Below are positions 1 to 6,603 of a stretch of 7,590 bases of DNA, piece by piece. Made by a program: the position numbers and the translations under genes. Location: contig JASLBO010000104.1 of NCBI GenBank assembly GCA_030146605.1, positions 1 to 7,590 on the forward strand. Reading direction: 5' to 3'. Positions within the stretch are counted from its first letter, which is position 1; each line of letters starts with the position of its first letter. Source of the DNA: Sphingomonas sp. GTDB taxonomy: Bacteria > Pseudomonadota > Alphaproteobacteria > Sphingomonadales > Sphingomonadaceae. Below the pieces are notes generated by a model. It worked only from the letters and a program-made list of their open reading frames with translations. It was not told where the DNA came from and made no database searches.

Positions 1-504
1 GGCTTCATGGAGCCACTGGAGTCCACCAGCATCCACCTCATCCAGTCCGCGGTCACCAGGCTGATGGCCATGTTCCCCGATACGGGCTTCGCCCAGGCGG
101 ACATCGACCAGTATAATCGCGCAACTGCCGTGGAATATGAGCGCATCCGCGACTTCCTGATCCTGCATTACCACATCAACGAGCGGAACGATTCGCCGTT
201 TTGGCAGGAATGCCGAACAATGGCGGTTCCCGACACCCTCGCGCACAAGATCGAACTATATCGCAGCCGCGGCCGCTTTTTCCGCCTGGAGGACGAGCTG
301 TTCACTGCGACGAGCTGGCAAGCGGTATTCGAAGGCCAGGGCGTGGTGCCACAGGGTTACGACACCATGGCCGACGACGTGCCCTTCGAGAAGCTGCGCT
401 CCACGCTGGAACGCATGCGCGAAACGATCAGCCGCGGGGCCGAGGCCATGCCTAGCCATGCCGACTTCATCGCGCGGCATTGCGCCGCCGACACCCGGAC
501 CTGA
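1..504 (+). CDS. Flavin-dependent tryptophan halogenase family protein, C-terminal part (5' truncated by window edge)
   Basis: This is the last 167 codons of a protein whose reading frame is already open at base 1. The ATG at 7 is internal: it lies in G-F-M-E-P-L-E-S-T-S-I-H-L-I-Q, which matches the conserved late-core motif (GF-EPLESTSIHLIQ) of the tryptophan 7-halogenase family. In PrnA the catalytic Glu346-Ser347 pair lies in this motif, and the E-S here (visible residues 7-8) should correspond. Further family features are the aromatic/charged helix around ILHYHINERNDSPFW and the tail VFEGQGVVPQGYD. The FAD-binding GxGxxG and the WxWxIP motif would lie upstream, outside the window. The gene ends 6 bases before the GH74 start, so the two are probably co-transcribed. 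Family members found in TonB-receptor/glycan-use loci of sphingomonads and caulobacters often have no proven substrate, so halogenation of tryptophan itself should not be assumed. Confidence 0.9.
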   Translation, partial: GFMEPLESTSIHLIQSAVTRLMAMFPDTGFAQADIDQYNRATAVEYERIRDFLILHYHINERNDSPFWQECRTMAVPDTLAHKIELYRSRGRFFRLEDELFTATSWQAVFEGQGVVPQGYDTMADDVPFEKLRSTLERMRETISRGAEAMPSHADFIARHCAADTRT

Positions 505-510
505 CAGGAT

Positions 511-572
511 ATGAACCTCAGCCGCGCTTTCGCCGCAGCCCTCACCTTGTCGACACTTGGCGCCGCACCCCC
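511..572 (+). other. Sec signal peptide coding segment and frameshift site of the GH74 gene
   Basis: From the ATG at 511 the frame reads MNLSRAFAAALTLSTLGAAP, with a short basic N-region, a hydrophobic core and an A-x-A-like end: a good Sec signal peptide. An AGGA at 506-509 sits close to the ATG. Left as it is, this frame drifts into a non-family sequence after the C5 run at 568-572. With C4, the reading becomes LGAA-PRLTPVRYGWKNV and enters the GH74 body. A +1 slip during transcription or translation on the C run would also restore the protein, but nothing else suggests programmed shifting. Confidence 0.72.
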
Positions 573-2704
573 GCCTGACCCCGGTGCGCTACGGTTGGAA
601 GAACGTTTCGGTTGGCGGCGGCGGGTTTGCGCCCGGCATCGTCTTCAGCCGGGCAGCGCCGGGAATCGCCTATCTGCGGACCGATATGGGCGGCGCCTAT
701 CGCTGGGAGGACCGCGTCGGCCGCTGGAAGCCGCTGATGGACGGCTTCGCGGAGGGCAGCTTCTATGGAGTCGAGAGCATCGCGCCTGATCCGGTTCGTC
801 CGGACCGCGTCTACGCCGCGGTGGGCATGCATGCCGGCGGCGCTTCCGCGATCCTGCGCTCTGACGATCGCGGCACCGCATGGACGACATACCCCGTCCC
901 ATTTCGCATGGGCGGCAATGAGGACGGCCGCGGCCTTGGCGAACGGCTCGCCGTCGACCCGCATCATCCATCCAGGCTGTTCTTCGGCTCACGCCATGAC
1001 GGTCTGTGGCGAAGCGACGATGCCGGCGCGCACTGGTCTCGCGCGGTCGACTTTTCCTATGCCGGGGCCGGAGCGCCTGCCCGCCGCACCACGCACGCCG
1101 GCATCGGCTTTGTCCTGTTCGATCACCGCCCCGGCTCCGCTCGCGTCTTCGCCGCCGTCGCCGACAAGGGCGTCCAGGGGCTCTTTCGGTCCACAGATTC
1201 CGGTCGCAGCTGGATGAGGGTCGCGGGAGGGCCGCCCGACCTGGTCCCCATCAAGGCCGCCATGGACGGATCCGGCACGCTCTACGTGACCTATGCCGAC
1301 GGGATCGGCCCCAACGGGGTCCTGCGCGGGGCAGTCTGGTCGCTGGGCGCCCGGGGCGGCCTGCGTGACATAACCCCGCAAAAGGGCCCGGGGGCACCGC
1401 AGGGCGGCTATATCGGCGTGGCTGCCGACCCGGGTGTCGCGGGAACCGTCTATGTGTCGACCTTCAATCGGTGGAAGCCCGAAGACACCCTGTGGCGCTC
1501 AATCGACGGCGGGGCGCATTGGACCGATCTCGGCCCGCGCAGCCACCGCGACACCCGCGTCAGCCCCTTCCTCAACTGGGGCAATCGCGAAGCCGAGTTC
1601 GGCCACTGGATCGCCGGCCTTGCGCTCGATCCGTTCGCATCGTCGCGGTTGGCCTACACCACGGGCGCCACGGTGTACGTCACGAGAGATGCCCCGCGCC
1701 GTCAGTTGAACTGGACGCCGTGGGTGCAAGGGATCGAACAGACCGCGATCATCACACTCATCAGCCCGCCCGGGGGGGCGCATCTCATCACCGGCTTCGG
1801 CGACCTGGGCGGCTTCGTCCATGACAACCTCAACAAGTCGCCGCCGGGCATGCACCTCAACCCGCGCAATACGAATACCAACACGCTCGATTATGCCGGA
1901 AAGGTGCCGCTCGTGCTAACGCGAAGCGGCAATGTTCACGCCAATGAGCGTAACGAGGCTGGCCTTGGCTGGTCGACCGACGGAGGGCATCGCTGGTCTC
2001 CGCTGCGTACGCCGTACTGGCGCGGCGACGGCAGTTCGCTGGAGGAGAATGGCCGGGCACCCATCAGCGTCTCGGCGGACGGCGCGCGCTTCCATGTCAG
2101 CGCAGAACGCCCGCTCCTGACCAGCGACCGGGGCACGCATTGGACCGAGATCAAAGGCCTTCCCGGAAACGCACGCATCACTGCGGACAAGGTTGACCCG
2201 AGCCGCGCGTGGGCGATCGATCATGATGCGAACCAGCTGCTACGTAGCATCGACGGCGGCCTGCACTTCGCGGCGGTGCCGGCCCGCGGCGCCTGCTCCG
2301 ATATGCGCGCTGCCCGGCCGCACAACCGGGAGAGCCAGGCGGCTTTGGTCGCCTCGCCTTTTGCCGCGGGGGATTTGTTCCTCCACTGCGCCGGCGCGCT
2401 TTATCGCAGCACGGACGGGGGCGATCGCTTCTCGCGCATCTCGTCCGACCACGACATCGCCTTGTTCGGACTTGGCATGGGCACGTCCGTGAACCAGCCG
2501 GCCGTCTACACTGTGGCCGCACGCAGCGGCGCGACAGCGATTTGGCGCAGCCTCGATGGCGGCAGGAACTGGCGTCGAATCAACGACAATGCGCATCGAT
2601 GGGGCAATCGCTTCCGTGTAATCTCGGGCGATCCGCGCGTGTTCGGCCGCGTCTATCTGGGCACCGACGGGCGCGGCGTTATCTATGGGGACGCCGTGCC
2701 CTGA
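511..2704 (+). CDS. GH74 xyloglucan-specific endo-beta-1,4-glucanase (signal peptide frame-shifted relative to the body)
   Basis: A secreted glycoside hydrolase expected to cleave the beta-1,4-glucan backbone of xyloglucan. The body lies in the frame of 557-2704 (715 codons counted from a TTG at 557). It opens with the GH74 hallmark YGWKNVSVGGGGF and then YLRTDMGGAYRW, whose Asp (residue 43 from 557) fits the first catalytic Asp. The Asp in ISVSADGARF (residue 508) fits the second. About nine Asp-box (S-x-D-x-G-x-x-W/F) repeats are visible, for example STDSGRSW, SIDGGAHW, STDGGHRW, SIDGGLHF and SLDGGRNW, as expected for the twin seven-bladed propellers. It ends at the usual GTDGRGVIYGD, with no carbohydrate-binding or dockerin module. 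The body frame has no ATG before the first catalytic motif. The natural start is the ATG at 511, which encodes a Sec signal peptide one frame away. Removing one C from the run at 568-572 joins the two cleanly. The gene may be inactive, or the extra base may be a sequence error. Confidence 0.88.
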
Positions 2705-2720
2705 CCCCAAGGGCTCAGGC
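2698..2720. terminator. Weak bidirectional terminator candidate between convergent genes
   Basis: The GH74 stop (2702-2704) and the fucD stop (2715-2717, read on -) face each other with 10 bases between them. The segment holds two alternative small inverted repeats: GCCCT (2698-2702) with AGGGC (2710-2714), and CCTGA (2700-2704) with TCAGG (2715-2719). The second pair contains both stop codons. The stems are only 5 bp and no T-run follows, so this is a weak candidate, and the symmetry may partly come from the two stop codons. Confidence 0.22.
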
Positions 2721-4013
2721 CGCAGCCGCCGGGGGCGCAGGATGCCAGGTGTGCGCGGCGATCGACGCGGCCTTCATCTCGATCGAGAATCCCGGCGCCT
2801 CGGGCGCTCTGTATGCGCCGCCCCGCACCACGCACGGTTCCATGAAATGCTCATGGAGGTGATCGACATATTCGGCAACGCGGCCCTCGGTGGTGCCGGA
2901 AAAGCACAAATAGTCGATCATAGACAGGTGCTGCACATATTCGCACAGCCCAACACCGCCGGCATGCGGGCAGACCGCCAGGCCGTACTTCGCCGCCATC
3001 AGCAGCACCGCCAGAATCTCATTGACACCGCCAAGCCGGCAGGCGTCGATCTGCACCACATCGATGGCCTCGCGCATGATGAACTGTTTGAACAAAACGC
3101 GGTTCTGGCACATCTCGCCGGTCGCGACTTGCACCGGGTGCACGGCGCTGCGGATCTTGCGGTGTCCCTCGACATCATCCGGGCTGGTGGGTTCCTCGAT
3201 GAACCACGGCTCGGCAAAGGCGAGCGCGCGGACATGGTCTATCGCATCGCTGACTTCCCACACCTGGTTCGCGTCGATCATCAGCTTGCGATCGGGGCCG
3301 ATCGCGGCGCGGGCGATCCCGACGCGCCGGATGTCGTCCTCGAGCGAATGCCCGACCTTGAGCTTCACATGGTTGAAACCGTCGGCTACCGCCTCGTGGC
3401 ACAGCCGCTCCAGTTTCTCGTCCGAATAGCCGAGCCAGCCCGCCGACGTGGTATAGCAGGGATAGCCCTCCGCCTCGAGCGCGGCAAAACGTTCTACCTT
3501 GCCCCGCATCCGCCGGGTCAGCAGCGCGACTGCCTCTTCGGGCGTGATGCAATCGGTGATGTACCTGAAGTCGATCAGCCGGACGATCTCCTCCGGCGTC
3601 ATCTCACCGATCAGCCGCCACAAGGGCTTGCCTTCCGCCTTTGCCCACAGGTCCCAAACCGCGTTCACGACCGCCCCGGTGGCAAGGTGGATCACTCCCT
3701 TCTCCGGCCCGATCCAGCGCAGCTGGCTATCGCCGGTGACATGCCGCCAGAAGCGGCCGGCATCCTCCTTGATCCAGTCGAGTTCCAGTCCCTCCACCAG
3801 CGGCGCAAGCGCCTCGATCGCCGCACAGCATATATCATTGCCGCGCCCGATGGTGAAGGTCAGCCCATGACCCTCCAGCTCCGGCCGATCGGTTTCGAGG
3901 ATGCAATATGCGGCAGAATAATCTGGGTCCGGGTTCATCGCATCCGATCCGTCGAGAAGCAGCGACGTACGGAAACGAATGTCGACCACTCGAAGTCTGG
4001 TGATCCGAATCAT
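2715..4013 (-). CDS. fucD: L-fuconate dehydratase (enolase superfamily, mandelate racemase subgroup)
   Basis: The enzyme dehydrates L-fuconate to 2-keto-3-deoxy-L-fuconate in the non-phosphorylative L-fucose pathway, in the cytoplasm and with Mg2+. The 432-residue product is close to the roughly 440 of Xanthomonas campestris FucD. The N-terminal capping domain carries the family signature DGSDAMNPDPDYSAAY (residues 21-36), then GHGLTFTIGRGND (48-60). The barrel shows every expected catalytic residue: K217-L-K219, metal ligands D247 (MIDANQ), E273 (FIEEP) and E300 (ATGE), the dyad D323 (QIDACR) and H350 (CPHAGG), and E381. All sit one residue below the published Xanthomonas numbering as I recall it. 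The ATG at 4013 was chosen because the family starts directly with ITxLRVxDxRF; a GTG at 4076 would add 21 unrelated residues. No strong Shine-Dalgarno is visible. The C-terminal tail is Ala/Pro-rich. The gene diverges from the decayed mutarotase/dehydrogenase pair and faces the GH74 gene. Confidence 0.96.
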   Translation of the reverse strand: MIRITRLRVVDIRFRTSLLLDGSDAMNPDPDYSAAYCILETDRPELEGHGLTFTIGRGNDICCAAIEALAPLVEGLELDWIKEDAGRFWRHVTGDSQLRWIGPEKGVIHLATGAVVNAVWDLWAKAEGKPLWRLIGEMTPEEIVRLIDFRYITDCITPEEAVALLTRRMRGKVERFAALEAEGYPCYTTSAGWLGYSDEKLERLCHEAVADGFNHVKLKVGHSLEDDIRRVGIARAAIGPDRKLMIDANQVWEVSDAIDHVRALAFAEPWFIEEPTSPDDVEGHRKIRSAVHPVQVATGEMCQNRVLFKQFIMREAIDVVQIDACRLGGVNEILAVLLMAAKYGLAVCPHAGGVGLCEYVQHLSMIDYLCFSGTTEGRVAEYVDHLHEHFMEPCVVRGGAYRAPEAPGFSIEMKAASIAAHTWHPAPPAAAA

Positions 4014-4029
4014 AGCGGACGGGCGGCCT

Positions 4030-4040
4030 TGTTCGGAACA
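4030..4040. repeat. 11-bp perfect dyad TGTTC-G-GAACA in the fucD leader
   Basis: TGTTCGGAACA is a perfect inverted repeat around a central G, 16 bases upstream of the fucD ATG. It could be a repressor half-site pair. Short dyads of this length occur by chance, so support is weak. Confidence 0.25.
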
Positions 4041-4128
4041 TGGGCGGTCTGCTGCATCGACTGGTTGCCCTCTCACGGGCCGCTGCCTAGGCGCGGCGTC
4101 TGTATCAGGCCCGCCTTCGTTCGTAGGC

Positions 4129-4159
4129 GCCGTTCATTTTCATATGTGTCATGAGCGGC
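4129..4159. promoter_or_regulatory. Imperfect 31-bp dyad overlapping a candidate fucD promoter (putative operator)
   Basis: The left arm GCCGTTCAT (4129-4137) and right arm ATGAGCGGC (4151-4159) pair at 8 of 9 positions around a 13-base spacer. On the - strand a possible promoter runs through it: TTGCAC (complement of 4162-4167), 17 bases, then TATGAA (complement of 4139-4144). The expected start is near 4132, giving a leader of roughly 119 bases for fucD. The -35 box matches consensus at only 3 of 6 positions. A repressor on the dyad would cover the -10 box and the start point. The regulator class cannot be told from this. Confidence 0.35.
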
Positions 4160-4248
4160 TGGTGCAAGGCCGCCGATGTGCTACCGCACGGATACCAGAC
4201 CATATGCACGGCAGATGAGGAGAGTGCGGTGCCGCTGGAGTCTTTTGA

Positions 4249-4576
4249 ATGATGCGGGAACGTATCTGCTACGCGCTCGATTTGCTCGATGATCCTGCGC
4301 TGATCGCGAAAATGAGGCGCCCCTCGCCAGGGCGCCGTCTTGCGGTGCGCGATGACGGCCTTCCGACCCCAAGCGTTCGGAATACGAAATCGGCGCACTG
4401 GCAACCGGCTGGCGATGATCGCCACCGCCGACGAGTGCTCCCCGCCTGTTTACGCTGCCTTCAGGAAAGGGGGCGTGTGAGCGCTGATGCGGAAGCTCCA
4501 GAAGCCTCCCGCCTATGCGGCGGGCGCGGAAAAATGGGTGGTGATGCGGCGCATGGTCTGCCTGGACGAACAATGA
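4249..4576 (+). pseudogene. L-rhamnose/L-fucose mutarotase family pseudogene (RhaM-like, COG3254 type)
   Basis: A functional copy would interconvert alpha and beta anomers of a 6-deoxyhexose, presumably L-fucose here. A good GGAG (4237-4240) precedes the ATG at 4249. That frame gives MMRERICYALDLLDDPALIA, the typical family N-terminus. At about 4325-4331 homology moves forward one frame, giving FGIR, then TGNRLAMIATADE (from about 4397), then PVYAAFRK. An in-frame TGA lies at 4478-4480. The same frame resumes with ALMRKLQKPP and ends with GAEKWVVMRRMVCLDEQ and a TGA at 4574-4576. The family's usual GIRDMEIW block is shortened, with codons missing near 4385. The total span of 328 bases is close to the normal 105-115 codons. 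There is thus at least one frameshift, one nonsense codon and small deletions. The decay is judged by eye from remembered family motifs, not by alignment. Confidence 0.8.
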
Positions 4577-4937
4577 CGGCGTCGCTTCGCCGCTTGGCGG
4601 GACCGGGCTTCGGGTGCCGCGGCTCGGTATTGGCGCGGCCCCGCTCACCAGTCCCTGTCGCACGATCACGGATGCAGCTGCCCGCGCGACCATCGACACG
4701 GCACTCGACCAAGGGCTCGGCTATGTCGACACCGCACCGCTATTCGGGGCTCGGCCTCAACCAGCGACGCCTCGGAGATCCGGTCCCCCGGCGTGAAGCG
4801 AAGTGTCAACCAAGGTGGTGCGGATTCTCTTCTCCCCGTCGGGCGCCGACGTGGCGATGAAGCGCGATCGGTCATGCGCCGGCGTTCCCCTCGGTGCAGG
4901 GCTACGCGGTCATGCGACCTCTGGCACGGGTGGCCGC
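4573..4937 (+). pseudogene. Aldo/keto reductase remnant (L-fucose/D-threo-aldose dehydrogenase type), frameshifted and 3' truncated
   Basis: An intact relative would oxidise L-fucose (or a similar aldose) to its lactone with NAD(P). The start ATG at 4573 overlaps the old mutarotase stop as ATGA. The start frame reads MTASLRR. One base appears lost near 4593, and the next frame reads LGGTGLRVPRLGIGAAPL, then DAAARATIDTAL and GLGYVDTAPLFG, the AKR N-terminal strand, helix and catalytic Asp region. At about 4749-4752 it shifts to GLNQRRLGD, near 4797 to VSTKVVRIL, and near 4885 to AGVPSVQGYAVMRPLAR. Homology then stops about 120 codons into a family of about 320. The conserved LGL-R-D block and all of the C-terminal half are missing. 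Four frame changes exclude a functional product. The fucosidase gene begins about 35 bases downstream. Confidence 0.8.
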
Positions 4938-4959
4938 TCCTACAACTCTTAGCAGCACT

Positions 4960-4974
4960 AAGGACATGCACATG
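4960..4974 (+). promoter_or_regulatory. Ribosome binding site that decides the GH29 start
   Basis: AAGGA at 4960-4964 lies 7 bases before the ATG at 4972 but only 1 base before the ATG at 4966. Normal spacing favours 4972. The open frame continues upstream to a GTG at 4894, but that part encodes aldo/keto reductase debris and would put extra residues ahead of the Tat signal. Confidence 0.6.
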
Positions 4975-6603
4975 CATATCGGACGCCGAGGCTTTCTTGC
5001 GGGCACTGCGGCACTCGGAATGGCCCAGGCGGCGCGTGCCGCGAGCCCGATGGGTAACGCGCGCGGGCCGGTTCTGCCGACCTGGCCATCGCTCATTGAC
5101 CATTACCGCTATCCCGACTGGTTTCGTGATGCCAAGCTGGGAATCTGGTCGCACTGGGGCCCGCAGTCGGTGCCCGAGCAGGGCGATTGGTATGGCCGCT
5201 TCATGTACATGCAGGGCCACCCTATGTACGAACACCACCTCAAGACCTATGGCCACCCGTCCAAGTTCGGGATGAAGGACATCCAGAGGCTCTGGAATGC
5301 GCAAGCCTGGGATCCAGATGCGCTGATTGCCCGCTATGTGAAGGCCGGCGCGAGATACTTCATGTCGCTGGGCTGCCATCACGACAATCTCGACTGCTAC
5401 GACAGCCGCTACCACGCTTGGAACGCGACTCGTGTTGGCCCGAAGAAGGACGTAGTCGGCATCTGGGAAAAGGCAGCCCGCCGCGCCGGGCTTAAGTTCG
5501 GCATTTCCAACCATGTCGCCCATGCGTGGCATTGGTATCAGCCAGCTTATGGCTATGATCCAGTCGGCGCCTACAAGGGAAAGCGCTACGATGCCCATCG
5601 CCTGCGCGCGCGCGACGGGCACGGGCAATGGTGGGAGGGTCTCGACCCCCAGGAACTTTATACCGGCGGCCACGCGGTCATGCCGAGCGGAATCGACAGC
5701 ATTGGGGCGATGAACAAATGGCACGATGCCAACAACGGCCAATGGGTCGAGCACGGCCCACCCAACGACACGCGCTTCGTGACGAACTGGTTGCTCCGTC
5801 AGACCGACATGATCGAAAAATACCGGCCAGACATGGTCTATTTCGATGATTACGGCCTACCGTTCGGCCCGGTCGGGCTCGCGGCTGCGGCAGACTATTA
5901 CAATCGATCGATTGCGTGGCACGGCGAGATCGACGTGGTGCTCACTGCCAAGCAGTTGAAGCCGCACGAGCGCTTCGGCGTCGTCCAGGACGTGGAACGC
6001 GGCTTCAGCGACAGGCTGTGGGATGAGCCATGGCAGACTGACACATGCATCGGCGACTGGTTCTACAACGTGGCCCGGCTGAATGATCGCAGCTACAAGA
6101 CCGCTGAGATGGTCATCCAGCGCCTTGTGGACGTTGTGTCCAAGAACGGCAATCTGCTGCTCTCCATCCCGCAGCCCGGCGACGGGTCGATCGACCGTGA
6201 AGAGGAAATGATCCTCAATGACATGTCGCGCTGGATCGCCGTGAACGGCGAGGCGATCTTTGGATCGCGGCCGTGGCAACGGTTCGGCGAAGGCCCGACT
6301 GTGCTTACCGCGGGCATGCAAAACGAAGGCAGCGCTTTGGCCTTCGAGCCGCGGGACATCCGGTTCACGACCAACAAGGGCGCGCTCTATGCGGCTATGC
6401 TCGCCTGGCCCGAGGGTCCGATCACCATCGCCTCGCTTGCCCGCGGGAAGTGGCTGGGCGAGGTGGAGCGAGTGACCCTCCTCGGTGGCGGGCTTGTCCG
6501 CCACCGGCACGACCGCGCCGGGGTGCACGTAACGCTTCCTTCGAAGCCGAGCAGCGGTTTCGTGCCGGTGATACGAATTGACGGACGGGGCATCCAGCTC
6601 TGA
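4972..6603 (+). CDS. GH29 alpha-L-fucosidase, Tat-exported
   Basis: A retaining exo-glycosidase expected to release terminal alpha-L-fucose, for example from fucosylated xyloglucan side chains, in the periplasm. The 543-residue product starts with a twin-arginine signal (GRRGFLAG, residues 4-11) and an ARA-A cleavage region near 21-24. GH29 landmarks follow: KLGIWSHWGPQSVPEQGDWY (55-74, active-site His61), GARYF then CHHDNLDCYDSRYHAWN (135-151, His136-His137), FGISNH (176-181), and RPDMVYFDDYG (285-295), where Asp293 aligns with the usual nucleophile. Later come NLLLSIPQPGDGSID (394-408) and NGEAIFGSRPW (425-435). The C-terminus (about 440-543) is the usual beta-sandwich. The acid/base residue cannot be assigned by eye. 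The gene has no stops or shifts. It sits just behind the aldo/keto reductase debris, so it may use the promoter of the former mutarotase operon. No partner gene follows on the same strand. Confidence 0.94.
   Translation: MHIGRRGFLAGTAALGMAQAARAASPMGNARGPVLPTWPSLIDHYRYPDWFRDAKLGIWSHWGPQSVPEQGDWYGRFMYMQGHPMYEHHLKTYGHPSKFGMKDIQRLWNAQAWDPDALIARYVKAGARYFMSLGCHHDNLDCYDSRYHAWNATRVGPKKDVVGIWEKAARRAGLKFGISNHVAHAWHWYQPAYGYDPVGAYKGKRYDAHRLRARDGHGQWWEGLDPQELYTGGHAVMPSGIDSIGAMNKWHDANNGQWVEHGPPNDTRFVTNWLLRQTDMIEKYRPDMVYFDDYGLPFGPVGLAAAADYYNRSIAWHGEIDVVLTAKQLKPHERFGVVQDVERGFSDRLWDEPWQTDTCIGDWFYNVARLNDRSYKTAEMVIQRLVDVVSKNGNLLLSIPQPGDGSIDREEEMILNDMSRWIAVNGEAIFGSRPWQRFGEGPTVLTAGMQNEGSALAFEPRDIRFTTNKGALYAAMLAWPEGPITIASLARGKWLGEVERVTLLGGGLVRHRHDRAGVHVTLPSKPSSGFVPVIRIDGRGIQL

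Larger units (their letters stand above)
4014..4248. promoter_or_regulatory. Divergent intergenic control region between fucD (-) and the mutarotase pseudogene (+)
   Basis: This 235-bp stretch has no convincing gene on either strand. It separates divergently oriented fucose-pathway genes, so it should hold promoters and operators for both sides. Visible elements are a possible sigma70-like promoter toward fucD, a 31-bp dyad over it (4129-4159), an 11-bp perfect dyad TGTTCGGAACA at 4030-4040 in the fucD leader, two CATATG hexamers (4141-4146 and 4201-4206), and a GGAG at 4237-4240, 8 bases before the mutarotase start. I could not identify a convincing promoter on the + strand. Confidence 0.5.

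Noticed and set aside
557..559. TTG as the true start of the xyloglucanase.
   Set aside because: No Shine-Dalgarno fits it and it lies inside the signal-peptide segment. The ATG at 511 with a frameshift explains the sequence better, though TTG cannot be fully excluded.
2685..4154. A 489-codon open frame on the + strand.
   Set aside because: It lies antisense to the well-supported fucD gene, has an Arg/His/Asp-rich composition and matches no family. It is a GC-rich shadow frame.
4249..4860. A single 203-codon open frame on the + strand as one gene.
   Set aside because: Only its first about 26 codons (mutarotase) and a short stretch near 4753-4796 (AKR) look like proteins. The rest is the wrong frame of two decayed genes.
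4249..4937. Poor sequence quality as the only cause of the frame changes.
   Set aside because: The neighbouring fucD (1.3 kb) and GH29 (1.6 kb) genes are free of indels, whereas this stretch also has a nonsense codon and a large truncation. Raw reads would still be needed for certainty.
4894..4971. Extending the fucosidase N-terminus to the GTG at 4894 or ATG at 4966.
   Set aside because: The extra residues match aldo/keto reductase debris, and the AAGGA spacing favours the ATG at 4972 directly before the Tat motif.
4666..5754. A 362-codon - strand open frame.
   Set aside because: It is antisense to the GH29 gene and the AKR remnant, with no family features.
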